From NCBI GenBank assembly GCA_018656865.1, contig JABHYO010000121.1:1-40121 (forward strand): a stretch of DNA of 40,121 nt, in the 5' to 3' direction. The DNA is from Gammaproteobacteria bacterium. Its GTDB lineage: Bacteria; Pseudomonadota; Gammaproteobacteria; Pseudomonadales; Azotimanducaceae. This document shows positions 8,257 to 16,432 of this stretch, piece after piece. A program made the translations under genes and the position numbers. The stretch's first letter is position 1; every line of letters starts with the position of its first letter. The notes below the pieces were generated by a model. It did no database searches. It saw only the letters and a program-made list of their open reading frames with translations, and was not told where the DNA came from.

Positions 8257-8739
8257 CTACGGTACCCATCTGTATTTGATGTCGGCAAGTTCTTCTTTGG
8301 ATGAAGCCCAGGGGTTGCTCTCAAAATCCGCATAACCTCGTTCCACTTCTCTAAAACCGTGATGCTTGTAAAATGACTGTGCTCTGATGTTTTTCTGGAA
8401 TGTATAGAGTTCTATTCCCTGCGGGGATCGCAGTTTCGCTTCCGTCAGGAATTTTGATCCAAGACCAATGCCCTGATACCCAACATTTACATACAAGTGA
8501 TCTAACTTCCCGGAAACCAGTACCATTAAGCCTGCTACGGCGCTCGACCGGCAATCAATCGCAATTTGAATACTGGCCGGACTTATGGAAGAAAAATAAT
8601 CCAACTGATCGGTTAGTTCATCGATGTGATTTTGCTCTTCCAGGTTCATCGCTCGCTGAAATGATTGCCGCCACATTTTAACGGTTTCCAATCCGTATTC
8701 GGGTCGATACTCAACGAAATTGATATCCAGGATGCTCAT
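8257..8739 (-). CDS. GNAT-family N-acetyltransferase
   Basis: 160 residues, one GNAT domain. The middle carries a beta4-like strand and acetyl-CoA pyrophosphate loop (LDHLYVNVGYQGIGLGSKFL), followed by the conserved ELYTFQKNIRAQSFYKHHGF segment, which matches motif B (N-x-x-A-x-x-FY-x-x-x-GF). The start used is the ATG at 8737-8739 (MSILDINFVEY); a longer frame to 8766 adds nine residues with no merit. The acceptor substrate is unknown. It reads toward the amidase 66 bases downstream and may share its transcript. Confidence 0.87.
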   Translation of the reverse strand: MSILDINFVEYRPEYGLETVKMWRQSFQRAMNLEEQNHIDELTDQLDYFSSISPASIQIAIDCRSSAVAGLMVLVSGKLDHLYVNVGYQGIGLGSKFLTEAKLRSPQGIELYTFQKNIRAQSFYKHHGFREVERGYADFESNPWASSKEELADIKYRWVP

Positions 8740-8939
8740 CGAATTACTCTTCCAGGTTCGATACATATCTTACGCTGCGACAGAAAGACCTGAAACTTTT
8801 TGGCCCCCGCTGGTAGTTCTAGGCTGATAACTACCGCCAATGTTGCGCAGGCGCCTTGTTCGATGGATGAGAGTCGACGACGAAAACCTGTCAAAACCAC
8901 AGGTATCTTTGCTGTATCCTAGCCAAAGTACGCAACGCG

Positions 8940-8974
8940 ACTCTCAACTCTTAACTCTCAACTCTCAACTCTTA
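8940..8974 (+). repeat. Five tandem heptamers (ACTCT[C/T]A)
   Basis: Five consecutive seven-base units are present: ACTCTCA, ACTCTTA, ACTCTCA, ACTCTCA, ACTCTTA. They end 31 bases before the start of the membrane/zinc-ribbon gene, within an otherwise empty 266-base gap (8740-9005). A seven-base unit is not a multiple of a helical turn, so copy-number change would shift promoter or leader geometry. Confidence 0.85.
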
Positions 8975-9005
8975 ACCAGGGCTTTCTTATCAAAGGAATG
9001 ATGGC

Positions 9006-10211
9006 ATGTTTGAAAACATCAAATCAGTATCGACGGTAATCAAAAAAAACCTGCTTCAGCTAGATAGTCAGCCCATTGGGAAAGCTGCATTAACAGTAGT
9101 CGTCCTGCTTGACCTGTTTATCATTGTCTCCATCTTTGATGGCCTTAGTGAACATACTCGCCAACTTACATCTCCAAACGAATATATCTCTCCAATTTGT
9201 AGAGAAGTTGTGATTTCTCAGGCGTGGAACGAAGAGAATCGAATACAACGAACAGCAAATCTAGTTACCAGATATCAAGAACGTCCTCTAAGTAACGTTC
9301 GTGCTCCTATCCAGCATCCTATCTGCGAGAACCTATCTGATCATGTAGACGAGGTTAAAAACGACGCGAACCTGCAAGATAGGCTTAAGACGCTGACTGT
9401 GTTGACCGATGAGGTGAACCAAATTAACGCCCATCTCGATAAAGTTCGTGGTGCTTACGAAACTACGCTGCTCGAGACCATAGCAGAAGTGGAATCGGGA
9501 GGCGGTGATTCTATAAAGCGTGCCGTCACAGAGCTTTCCTCCAGGCTGGATGTAAAAGTACTTGAGAAGCAGAATCTTATCGCTGAATTAGAAAGTGACG
9601 AAAAGCTGACTCGCCTCCGAAGCACTCTTGAGACAGCCTCTATGAGTCAGCGAGAAGAACTAGCAGAAGAATATCGAGAACTAACTTTTTGGTATCCGGC
9701 CAAGAAGTTAGGGATGGAAATCTTGTTCCTCCTACCGCTAATACTTGCATTCTACGTTTGGAATTCATTTAGCACGAAATATTCACGACCATTTCAGATG
9801 CTCGTATCTTCCCACTTACTTGTGGTTGTTTTTATCCCTGTAGTCATCAAAGTTTCTGAACTGATTTACGATATTATTCCCCACAAATTCCTCGCTGGAC
9901 TCATTGAGTTTCTGGAATCACTCGGGCTAGTTGCCATTTGGCACTACGTGCTGATGTCACTTGGAATATTGTTAGCGTTGTTTCTCGTCTACGTATTCCA
10001 GAAGAGGTTGTTTTCGAGAGAAAAGGAGATTGCGCGACGTATAACGAGGAATCTTTGCCAAGAGTGTGGTTCACGACTTGGAGTAGACAGCAATGCATGT
10101 ACGCTATGTGGTTTTCAACAGTTTCACAAATGCGAACATTGTAGTGAACTGACATTTGTTCATGGTCCATATTGTCGAGCCTGTGGTTGTGCACCCAGCG
10201 CGTCCACTTAA
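9006..10211 (+). CDS. Unrecognised membrane protein with coiled coil and C-terminal double zinc ribbon
   Basis: 401 residues; I do not recognise the family. Predicted layout: one membrane helix near residues 27-46, a long polar, probably coiled-coil, segment (about 115-225), three helices between about 235 and 332, and a C-terminal Cys-rich tail. The tail has the regular pattern CxxC-x10-CxxC-x7-CxxC-x10-CxxC (about residues 350-395), which is two zinc-ribbon-like knuckles. The start ATG follows AAAGGAATGATGGC. The gene is visibly richer in A+T than its neighbours, uses more AGA and AAA-type codons, and is preceded by tandem heptamers, which together hint at horizontal acquisition. A role in membrane-linked signalling or protein contact is possible but unproven. 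Confidence 0.8.
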   Translation: MFENIKSVSTVIKKNLLQLDSQPIGKAALTVVVLLDLFIIVSIFDGLSEHTRQLTSPNEYISPICREVVISQAWNEENRIQRTANLVTRYQERPLSNVRAPIQHPICENLSDHVDEVKNDANLQDRLKTLTVLTDEVNQINAHLDKVRGAYETTLLETIAEVESGGGDSIKRAVTELSSRLDVKVLEKQNLIAELESDEKLTRLRSTLETASMSQREELAEEYRELTFWYPAKKLGMEILFLLPLILAFYVWNSFSTKYSRPFQMLVSSHLLVVVFIPVVIKVSELIYDIIPHKFLAGLIEFLESLGLVAIWHYVLMSLGILLALFLVYVFQKRLFSREKEIARRITRNLCQECGSRLGVDSNACTLCGFQQFHKCEHCSELTFVHGPYCRACGCAPSAST

Positions 10212-10348
10212 CGGCGGCCGCATAAGGTCTTTCAGCATTTGTTTCCGCTGCCTCTCACATTCGACACTAACCCACCAACGCTGGAATTTTCTATTTCTGA
10301 TGTAACATGCCTTCAATATTTAGACAGCAAATCTAACCGAGGTGAATT

Positions 10349-10978
10349 ATGAAGGTACTGGTTATCGGTGCGAATGGGAACACGGGCACAAGAGTCATCA
10401 AACGGCTGGCTAACGGAAACCATGACCCGGTCGCCATGATCCGAAACCCTGAGCATCGCGCAAAATTCGATAGCCTGGGTGTACCGACTATTCTGGCAGA
10501 CCTTGAATATCCTATCGATCACGCAGTTCAAGGATGTGATGCCATGATCTTTGCGGCAGGGTCAGGGGGCAAGACAGGCAAAGACAAGACCGTGTTGATC
10601 GATCATATCGGAGCGATCCGCTCAATGGTTGCCGCACAAGTGAACGACGTTCGTCGATATATCATGCTGAGTTCAATCAACAACGATATCAACAGCAAAT
10701 CACCCATCGCTCACTATCACCGGGCCAAGGCACACGCTGACAATCATCTTATTGAAAGCGATCTCGACTACACCATCGTCTGCCCCGGTGGCCTGACTGA
10801 TGAACCAGGTACAGACCTGGTGTCCATTAGTGAGGAACTTCAGGGAAGAGGCTTAACTTCTCGTGAAAACCTGGCGTCTGCGCTCGTTGCATGCCTTGAT
10901 AGTGACAACACCATAGGGAAATCATTCAGCCTGCTGGACGGTAACACGACCCTGACTGAGGCACTGAACGCCTTATAG
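10349..10978 (+). CDS. NAD(P)H-binding atypical SDR (NmrA/YwnB-like)
   Basis: 209 residues. The N-terminal Rossmann motif MKVLVIGANGNTGTRVIKRL has the GxxGxxG pattern of atypical short-chain dehydrogenases, and YIMLSSINND and AKAHADNHL supply the usual Ser and Lys region (the Tyr of classical SDRs is displaced: HYHRAKAHAD). Length and the DYTIVCPGGLTDEPGT segment match the 'NAD(P)H-binding / SDR family' group near YwnB and YtfG. The start is well supported by GAGGTGA just upstream. These proteins act as small oxidoreductases or redox sensors; the substrate is unknown. It is monocistronic and convergent with the M20 peptidase. Confidence 0.9.
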   Translation: MKVLVIGANGNTGTRVIKRLANGNHDPVAMIRNPEHRAKFDSLGVPTILADLEYPIDHAVQGCDAMIFAAGSGGKTGKDKTVLIDHIGAIRSMVAAQVNDVRRYIMLSSINNDINSKSPIAHYHRAKAHADNHLIESDLDYTIVCPGGLTDEPGTDLVSISEELQGRGLTSRENLASALVACLDSDNTIGKSFSLLDGNTTLTEALNAL

Positions 10979-11041
10979 ACCACACCAGCGAATCGTCTTT
11001 TAGCTTCTGATCCGCGAGGCAGCAGAAGTAGCTGCGCAATA

Positions 11042-12517
11042 TCAACCAGCGTCTGACCCTGCGGCATCTGAATTCTTAATCAATTGAACGAAGAACTTAA
11101 CGGCCTCCAGATAAGATTCCACCTTGATCCTTTCGTTCGTTCCATGAAACCTGTTCTCGTCCATATTGATTTCTGCGTAAATAAATCGATATGCATCTTC
11201 AGAGACATCACCATAGTGCCTGGTATCAGTCGCCGCAGGTAACAAGCCAGTGATAATGATTGGATCCGTTGGCGAAACTTGCTTGATTGTTTTCCTGATG
11301 GTTCTGAACCCCATACTATCTACCGAAGCGACCTCTGACGGGTTCCCAAAACCGCCGCTAAATTCAACGCTCACACGATCGTCATCGATGATTTTTGTGA
11401 TGAACGCTTTTACCGATTCAGCCGTTTCACCAGGAATAATTCGATGATTAACGATCGCGAAAGCCTCTGTAGGTAGCACATTGGACTTGGGACTGCCCTG
11501 AAGCATTGTTGGCGCGGTTGTGGTTCTAACAAAAACATTAAGCATTGGAATGCGCTCGGCAAAATACGCTACAAAAGGCTTTAATAAGCCGAAGTTTGCC
11601 GCAACAATTCTTTGATGCAGAGGCAACTCCCCTGCCACAGATTCCAACATCTTCTTCACCGGATCTGTGTTTATCGGTAGTTTATTAGCGGAAACTTTGA
11701 CCACCGCCTGACTAAGAATGGATGCAGCAGTTTCAGCCGGGGGCATTGAAGAGTGCCCCCCTTTGCCAGTCACAGTCAATTTGAGGTTCACAATGCCTTT
11801 CTCAGAAATGTTCACCATTGCGACCTTGCCCGGCAAACCGAACTGATCACCATTGGTGATGAACCCACCTTCATCCAATGCGTAGATAGCGTTAACATCT
11901 TTCGATTTCAGATACTCTGCAATTTTACCCGCACCCTGACTACCACCTATTTCTTCATCGTGACCAAATGCTAAATAATGGGTTCTTTCAGGCTGGTGTC
12001 CTTTGGCAAGCAAATCCTCTACCGCCTCAAGGATCGCGAAAACGCCTTGTTTATTATCTAGCGTGCCACGCCCCCATATGTAGCCATCAGCAATTTCTCC
12101 AGAGAAAGGCGGGTATTCCCAACGTGATTCAGAACCCGCGACCACTGGAACCACGTCCATATGAGATAGCAGCAGAACAGGTTGCTGATTCGGGTCACTG
12201 CCCTGCCATTTGTACAATAAACTGTATTCGTTGATTACATTTTTCTGAAGAGATTGTCTTACTCTTGGAAAGTTTTCATCTATATATCGGTGCAAGGTAA
12301 GAAATGAAGGGTAATCGATGTCTTGAACTTGCTGATGTGAAACTGTTGGTATTCTAATAGCCCCGGCGAGGCGTTCAGCTATACCGTCATTGGCCAGTTC
12401 AACCTGAATGTTTTCGAACTCCTTGGAGTCCGAAGATTGAAACGTAATTGTATTGAAAGCCATCGTGACGATAAGCAATCCAGCCAACACGCCAATCAAC
12501 TGAAAGAATCGCTTCAT
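11042..12517 (-). CDS. M20-family metallopeptidase (PM20D1-like), membrane-anchored or secreted
   Basis: 491 residues. An N-terminal hydrophobic helix (about residues 4-22) suggests a membrane anchor or signal peptide. The co-catalytic zinc residues are readable in order: LLLSHMDVVPV (His, Asp), GRGTLDNKQG (bridging Asp), FGHDEEIGG (catalytic Glu and metal Glu), ALDEGG (Asp), and ATDTRHYGD (His). The dimerisation domain lies between about 245 and 370. Length and the VNHRIIPGE segment resemble the carboxypeptidase S / PM20D1 branch, which hydrolyses or makes N-acyl amino acids and dipeptides. The start is the ATG at 12515-12517 with AGG six bases upstream; a longer frame begins at 12556. Confidence 0.92.
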   Translation of the reverse strand: MKRFFQLIGVLAGLLIVTMAFNTITFQSSDSKEFENIQVELANDGIAERLAGAIRIPTVSHQQVQDIDYPSFLTLHRYIDENFPRVRQSLQKNVINEYSLLYKWQGSDPNQQPVLLLSHMDVVPVVAGSESRWEYPPFSGEIADGYIWGRGTLDNKQGVFAILEAVEDLLAKGHQPERTHYLAFGHDEEIGGSQGAGKIAEYLKSKDVNAIYALDEGGFITNGDQFGLPGKVAMVNISEKGIVNLKLTVTGKGGHSSMPPAETAASILSQAVVKVSANKLPINTDPVKKMLESVAGELPLHQRIVAANFGLLKPFVAYFAERIPMLNVFVRTTTAPTMLQGSPKSNVLPTEAFAIVNHRIIPGETAESVKAFITKIIDDDRVSVEFSGGFGNPSEVASVDSMGFRTIRKTIKQVSPTDPIIITGLLPAATDTRHYGDVSEDAYRFIYAEINMDENRFHGTNERIKVESYLEAVKFFVQLIKNSDAAGSDAG

Positions 12518-12856
12518 TTTGAACCTGCTCAATATCAGACAATCACTAATATACATGAACCAGTATCATATTCTGTACGCGGCGTGGCTAATGAGTTTCA
12601 TGGCGTTTTTCTAGCGACAGAGCAAACTGAAGGTGGAGGAAGTGGCGAAAAAACAAAAAGAAGATCCTGGTGTCTTTCAAACCGAATGGAACTTTCAACT
12701 GGATTTCTCCATCGCCAGTAGGAATCGAGCATATCTCTTACATTGTCAATTTCACATGAACGACTACCGCCATGAATTATCCGTTCGCCACCTTGACTGG
12801 TATCTGCCTAATATCCTAGGGTGAATCTGTCAAATCTATCGCAACTACTCTGATGG
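12518..12856. other. 339-base stretch with no convincing gene
   Basis: This gap, between the M20 peptidase start and the pirin relic, holds only short open frames in several phases, none with a recognisable domain or a good ribosome binding site. The promoter of the M20 peptidase is expected near its left end. The right end may include further decayed sequence of the pirin gene: a short SDG-coding patch in another frame directly abuts the readable part. Confidence 0.5.
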
Positions 12857-13136
12857 GTGTTTCCTATCAAGCAACTGAAGGCCGGTGAATTCCAGGTTAT
12901 GACAACGGGCACGGGCGTTACCCACAGCGAGCACAACCCATCACATAGCGAGCCGTTGCGGTTTCTGCAGATCTGGATATGGCCCCACACCAATGGTCTG
13001 CCTCCTGGCTACGCAGAGAGAAGTTTCCCAACTGAGGCCCAACGGCAGCTTATCGTATCGCCGGATGGGCGTGATGATTCCTTGCTCATCATTAGCCAAA
13101 GCAGATGCGGAATTACTCTTGTTTGATCTGCCTTAG
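12857..13136 (+). pseudogene. Decayed pirin-family gene
   Basis: The readable frame is plainly the middle of a YhhW-type pirin: AGEFQVMTTGTGVTHSEHNP, then EPLRFLQIWIWP and IVSPDGRDDSLLI, all in family order. The N-terminal part with the metal-binding His pair (GFGTHPHRD-like) is missing. After SQ (around 13098-13102) the frame is broken: the original frame runs into TGA, while a one-base shift reads ADAELLLFDLP and then TAG at 13134-13136. This matches a normal pirin strand end, so the break is a small indel, and the C-terminal domain is absent. It is a non-functional remnant, not a short pirin. Confidence 0.85.
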
Positions 13137-13178
13137 CTAGCAACGTTAACCAAATTATTAGGAATGAGAGAACAAATA

Positions 13179-14723
13179 ATGAAACCTGTCATAGCGAACA
13201 ACAAACCTTCGAAAGTAGCGCTTATTAAAGGCGAAGAATACTATTTTTGTACCTGCGGTCGGTCAGATAACCAGCCGTTTTGTGATGGCTCACATGCGGG
13301 TACCGAATTCAAACCAAGCCCATTCGTGGCAGAGGAAGATGGCGACGCATTCCTGTGCCAGTGCAAACACTCCAATAGTCTGCCTTTTTGCGACGGTAGC
13401 CACAAAGCGTTTGATGACAGCCTCATTGGTAAGGAAGGTCCGGGAGTCCAAGTTGACGCTGCAGCAATCCCTGCTGCGCGCGCCACGGTAGAAGAGCCAA
13501 CCGTTGAATTTATTCACCTGTTAGCCCGAGAAGGTTTATCCAAAATGGGTCATCACGGCCCGATGACATCAATGGGGGTACCTCGGAACCAACTGCCGCA
13601 TTGGGATGACATACAAATCATGACAGCACAGATGGCAACAAAACCTTTGTTTGAAGATGTTAGTGTGAATAGCGAATTGATTATCGGGCCTAATGCCAAC
13701 AAGCCGCTGCGACTCAAGATCCCACTCTTTGTTTCCGACATGAGTTTCGGTGCTTTATCAGAAGAAGCGAAGCTCGCCTTGTCTATCGGTGCAGAATTGT
13801 CCGGTACAGGAATCTGTTCTGGCGAAGGCGGAATGCTACCGGAAGAACAACTTGCAAATTCTCGATACTTTTATGAACTAGCCAGCGCGCAATTTGGATA
13901 TGACGAAGAAAAGCTAAAGAATGTTCAGGCATTCCATTTTAAAGGCGGTCAGGGTGCTAAAACTGGTACTGGAGGGCATCTTCCCGGCAACAAGAACATC
14001 GGGAAGATATCAGAAGTACGTGGAATACCTGAAGGCGCCCCCGCTGTATCTCCGCCAACGTTTAGAGACTTGAACACCGCCAATGACTTCAAAAGGATGG
14101 CAGATCGCGTTCGTAAAGTTACCGGTGGCATTCCAATAGGTTTCAAGCTCAGCGCCAATCACATCGAAGAAGATCTTCAATTTGCTTTGGATGCCGGTGC
14201 CGATTACATCATTCTTGACGGTCGTGGCGGTGGAACAGGTGCTGCTCCGGAGATATTCAGAGACCATATCAGTGTGCCAACCATTCCTGCATTAGCAAGA
14301 GCCCGTAGATATCTGGATGAACAAGGTGTCAGTGGTCAAGTCACTTTGATCATCACCGGCGGCTTACGAACTCCGACCGATTTTATAAAGGCAATGGCAT
14401 TGGGGGCAGATGGGATTGCGATCTCCAACAGCGCTATGCAGTCAATTGGCTGTGTAGCGGCGAGAATATGCAATACCAATAACTGTCCGGCCGGTATAGC
14501 AACCCAAAAAGCCGATCTGCGACAGAGATTAGATGTTGAAAAATCGGCCCATCAACTCAAAAACTTCTTTAACGCGTCAGTCGAGTTGATGCAGGTATTG
14601 GCCAGAGCCTGCGGCCATGATGCATTAGATCAGTTCAACAAAAATGATCTGGCGACCTGGCATCGAGAGATGTCGTTGTTAAGCGGAATAAGATATTCGG
14701 GATATCCAGACCCAACATACTGA
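13179..14723 (+). CDS. FMN-binding glutamate synthase domain protein with two N-terminal CDGSH iron-sulfur domains
   Basis: 514 residues. Two CDGSH motifs open the protein: Cys24, Cys26, Cys35, His39, and Cys60, Cys62, Cys71, His75, each the three-Cys one-His ligand set of a 2Fe-2S cluster. From about residue 115 onward it is a glutamate-synthase alpha-subunit (FMN-binding) domain: FHFKGGQGAKTGTGGHLPG, FKLSANH, ILDGRGGGTGAAPE, and GCVAARICNTNNCPAGIATQ with Cys residues placed like the 3Fe-4S cluster of GltB. There is no glutaminase domain, so it is the archaeal-type/'FMN-binding glutamate synthase' group, whose physiological reaction is often unknown. The start ATG at 13179 has GAGAG at a good distance; a frame five codons longer starts right on AGGA. 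The preceding pirin is dead. Confidence 0.9.
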   Translation: MKPVIANNKPSKVALIKGEEYYFCTCGRSDNQPFCDGSHAGTEFKPSPFVAEEDGDAFLCQCKHSNSLPFCDGSHKAFDDSLIGKEGPGVQVDAAAIPAARATVEEPTVEFIHLLAREGLSKMGHHGPMTSMGVPRNQLPHWDDIQIMTAQMATKPLFEDVSVNSELIIGPNANKPLRLKIPLFVSDMSFGALSEEAKLALSIGAELSGTGICSGEGGMLPEEQLANSRYFYELASAQFGYDEEKLKNVQAFHFKGGQGAKTGTGGHLPGNKNIGKISEVRGIPEGAPAVSPPTFRDLNTANDFKRMADRVRKVTGGIPIGFKLSANHIEEDLQFALDAGADYIILDGRGGGTGAAPEIFRDHISVPTIPALARARRYLDEQGVSGQVTLIITGGLRTPTDFIKAMALGADGIAISNSAMQSIGCVAARICNTNNCPAGIATQKADLRQRLDVEKSAHQLKNFFNASVELMQVLARACGHDALDQFNKNDLATWHREMSLLSGIRYSGYPDPTY

Positions 14724-14814
14724 ACCTAGTGCCCACGGCAAATGTCACAGAGGGACTAGCAGGTGTTGGGCTGGTGACAGAAAAATTGGCTGGCTGGCTA
14801 AAGCCCTTTAGAAA

Positions 14815-14891
14815 TGGCCCGCCCAGAGAGATTCGAACTCCCGACACCCAGGTTCGAAGCCTGGTGCTCTATCCAGCTGAGCTATGGGCGG
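14815..14891 (-). tRNA. tRNA-Arg, anticodon UCG, CCA encoded
   Basis: The minus strand folds into a full cloverleaf. The acceptor CCGCCCA pairs with TGGGCGG, the D stem is GCTC/GAGC, the anticodon stem is CCAGG/CCTGG with loop CTTCGAA (anticodon TCG), the variable loop is five bases, and the T stem is GGGAG/CTCTC around TTCGAAT. Discriminator G (14818) is followed by genomically encoded CCA (14815-14817). It reads CGA codons, and possibly CGG by wobble. Confidence 0.94.
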
Positions 14892-14924
14892 ATAGAAATT
14901 GAATACTAACTTAAACCGAACAAG

Positions 14925-14990
14925 CTTCGAACCTACGGTTCAAAGTCCGCTCCCGGCCGGCTGAGCTCTATCCAGCTGAGCTATGGGCGG
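14925..14990 (-). pseudogene. Degenerate tRNA-Arg copy 1
   Basis: Bases 14965-14994 repeat, without a mismatch, the 5' acceptor strand and D arm (plus a few flanking bases) of the intact tRNA-Arg, 99 bases away. The rest (14925-14964) keeps only scraps such as TTCGAAC and cannot form an anticodon or T arm, so it is not a functional tRNA. Confidence 0.75.
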
Positions 14991-15019
14991 ATAGATATCA
15001 ATATTAACTCACTCAATAC

Positions 15020-15100
15020 TCGCTTCGAATCCGCTCCCGGCAGGGAGGTTCGAAGTCGGAGCGCCGCCCGCTGGGCTCTATCCAGCTGAACTATGGGCGG
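15020..15100 (-). pseudogene. Degenerate tRNA-Arg copy 2
   Basis: Bases 15075-15100 repeat the same acceptor and D-arm sequence with a single change (G to A in the D arm), 110 bases beyond copy 1. Upstream, GGTTCGAAGTCGGAG resembles a disordered anticodon arm and TTCGAATCC a T loop, but the lengths do not fit a cloverleaf. Confidence 0.72.
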
Positions 15101-15125
15101 ATTGAGAAAGAGCGGGGATTATAGA

Positions 15126-15329
15126 GTCATGCTGAACGATAGTGAAGCATCTCGTCGAGATCCTTCGCTTTGCTCAGGATGACAATGAAGTGAATTCAGA
15201 ATGACCCATCACATCTCGCATAGATCCTTCGGCTTCGCTCAGGATGACAATGAGGTGATTTCAGGATGACCCGGGGTGAATTCAGAATGACCCGGGCGAG
15301 TCGAGATCCTTCGCGTTGCTCAGGATGAC
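15126..15329. repeat. Cluster of palindromic GATCCTTCG...CTCAGGATGAC elements
   Basis: The first element (15126-15183) is a nearly perfect large inverted repeat: left arm GTCATGCTGAACGATAGTGA and on to 15154, right arm 15156-15183 ending in CTCAGGATGAC. Two more right-arm units follow at 15222-15248 and 15302-15329, and half units ending in TTCAGGATGAC or TTCAGAATGAC lie between at about 15257-15294. The same unit recurs at 18256 and 37783. They behave like REP/MITE-type intergenic palindromes. The cluster fills the gap between the tRNA relics and the persulfide dioxygenase gene. Confidence 0.85.
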
Positions 15330-15374
15330 GTTGGTGAGGGATAATATGCGGCTTTCACTGATACTTAAGCCATC

Positions 15375-16430
15375 ATGATTTTTCGGCAGTTGTTCGATTC
15401 CACTTCATCGACCTATACCTATCTTCTCGGCTGTGAAGCAACCCGAGAGGCCATCATCATCGACACGGTATTCGAGCAGCATGCGCGTGATACGGCGCTG
15501 ATTCGCGAACTGAACCTGTCTGTCCGCTACGCGATAGATACCCATGTGCATGCAGACCATGTCACGGGTGCCTGGTTGATGAAGCAGGAGTTCGATGCAC
15601 AGATCAGCTTAGCGGTAGACGCTGGAGCAAAAAATGTAGACGCTGGTTTGGCGGATGGCGATGTACTCGCTTTTGGTAACTGTTCCGTAACAGCAATGGC
15701 GACACCTGGACATACGGACGGTTGCATGACCTTTGTCACCGGTGACAAGTCCATGGCGTTTTCCGGTGACTGTCTGCTGATTCGGGCTGCCGGGCGAACA
15801 GATTTTCAGGCGGGGAACGTCCACACAATGTGGGATAGCATCAAGAACAGGATATTCACACTGCCAGATGATTGCCTGATCTATCCCGGCCATGACTATA
15901 TGGGTCGCACCGTATCTACTGTTGGCGAAGAAAAACAGTTCAATCCGAGAATAGGCGGCGATGCCAAAGAGGAGGATTTTGCAGGCTACATGGATAACCT
16001 AAACTTGCCACACCCGAAGCAGCTTGAAATCGCCCTACCCGCCAATAAGGTTTCTGGCAGGCCGGACTCTGAAATCAAAAGTCACGACTGGGGTCCCATT
16101 ACCGTTACCTTCGCAGGTATCCCGGAGGTAGAACCCGACTGGGTAGCCAGACACCATGCAGAAGTGTTTATTCTGGATGTACGCAGCGAAGTCGAATTCA
16201 AAGGCGATCTAGGTCATCTGGAATCGTCGGTACTGATTCCACTCAATGAATTGCGGGAACGGGTCGGCGAGATTCCAACGGACAAGCCCGTCGTCGCCAT
16301 CTGTCAATCCGGTAAACGATCCGCCATGGCGACCCAGATCCTGATGGCTGCTGGCCATGAGCAAGTAGCTAATATTCCAGGTGGACTAATCCACTGGTCG
16401 AGACTGGCGCTGCCAGGCCTCGTTAACTGA
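15375..16430 (+). CDS. Persulfide dioxygenase-like MBL domain fused to a rhodanese domain
   Basis: 351 residues. Residues 1 to about 225 form an ETHE1-type metallo-beta-lactamase domain: THVHADHVTG (His57, His59, Asp61, His62), TPGHTDGC (His113), FSGDCLLI (Asp132), AAGRTDFQ and YPGHDYMGR (His173). Residues about 255-350 are a rhodanese domain with ILDVRSEVEF and active Cys310 in CQSGKRS. ETHE1 oxidises glutathione persulfide to sulfite with a single iron; rhodaneses move sulfane sulfur. Natural fusions of the two (PRF, CstB-like) couple persulfide oxidation to thiosulfate chemistry, and that is the likely role. A CoA-transferase gene starts two bases downstream. Confidence 0.92.
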   Translation: MIFRQLFDSTSSTYTYLLGCEATREAIIIDTVFEQHARDTALIRELNLSVRYAIDTHVHADHVTGAWLMKQEFDAQISLAVDAGAKNVDAGLADGDVLAFGNCSVTAMATPGHTDGCMTFVTGDKSMAFSGDCLLIRAAGRTDFQAGNVHTMWDSIKNRIFTLPDDCLIYPGHDYMGRTVSTVGEEKQFNPRIGGDAKEEDFAGYMDNLNLPHPKQLEIALPANKVSGRPDSEIKSHDWGPITVTFAGIPEVEPDWVARHHAEVFILDVRSEVEFKGDLGHLESSVLIPLNELRERVGEIPTDKPVVAICQSGKRSAMATQILMAAGHEQVANIPGGLIHWSRLALPGLVN

Positions 16431-16432
16431 TC

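Noticed and set aside
12633-12824. 63-codon frame before the pirin relic
   Set aside because: No recognisable motif and no convincing ribosome binding site; the region appears to be decaying intergenic DNA.
14965-15100. Two further tRNA genes beside the tRNA-Arg
   Set aside because: Only the acceptor 5' strand and D arm are preserved; no anticodon or T arm folds.
15126-15329. Repeats considered as a CRISPR array
   Set aside because: Units are few, imperfect, palindromic and unevenly spaced, with no spacers of constant length and no cas gene nearby.
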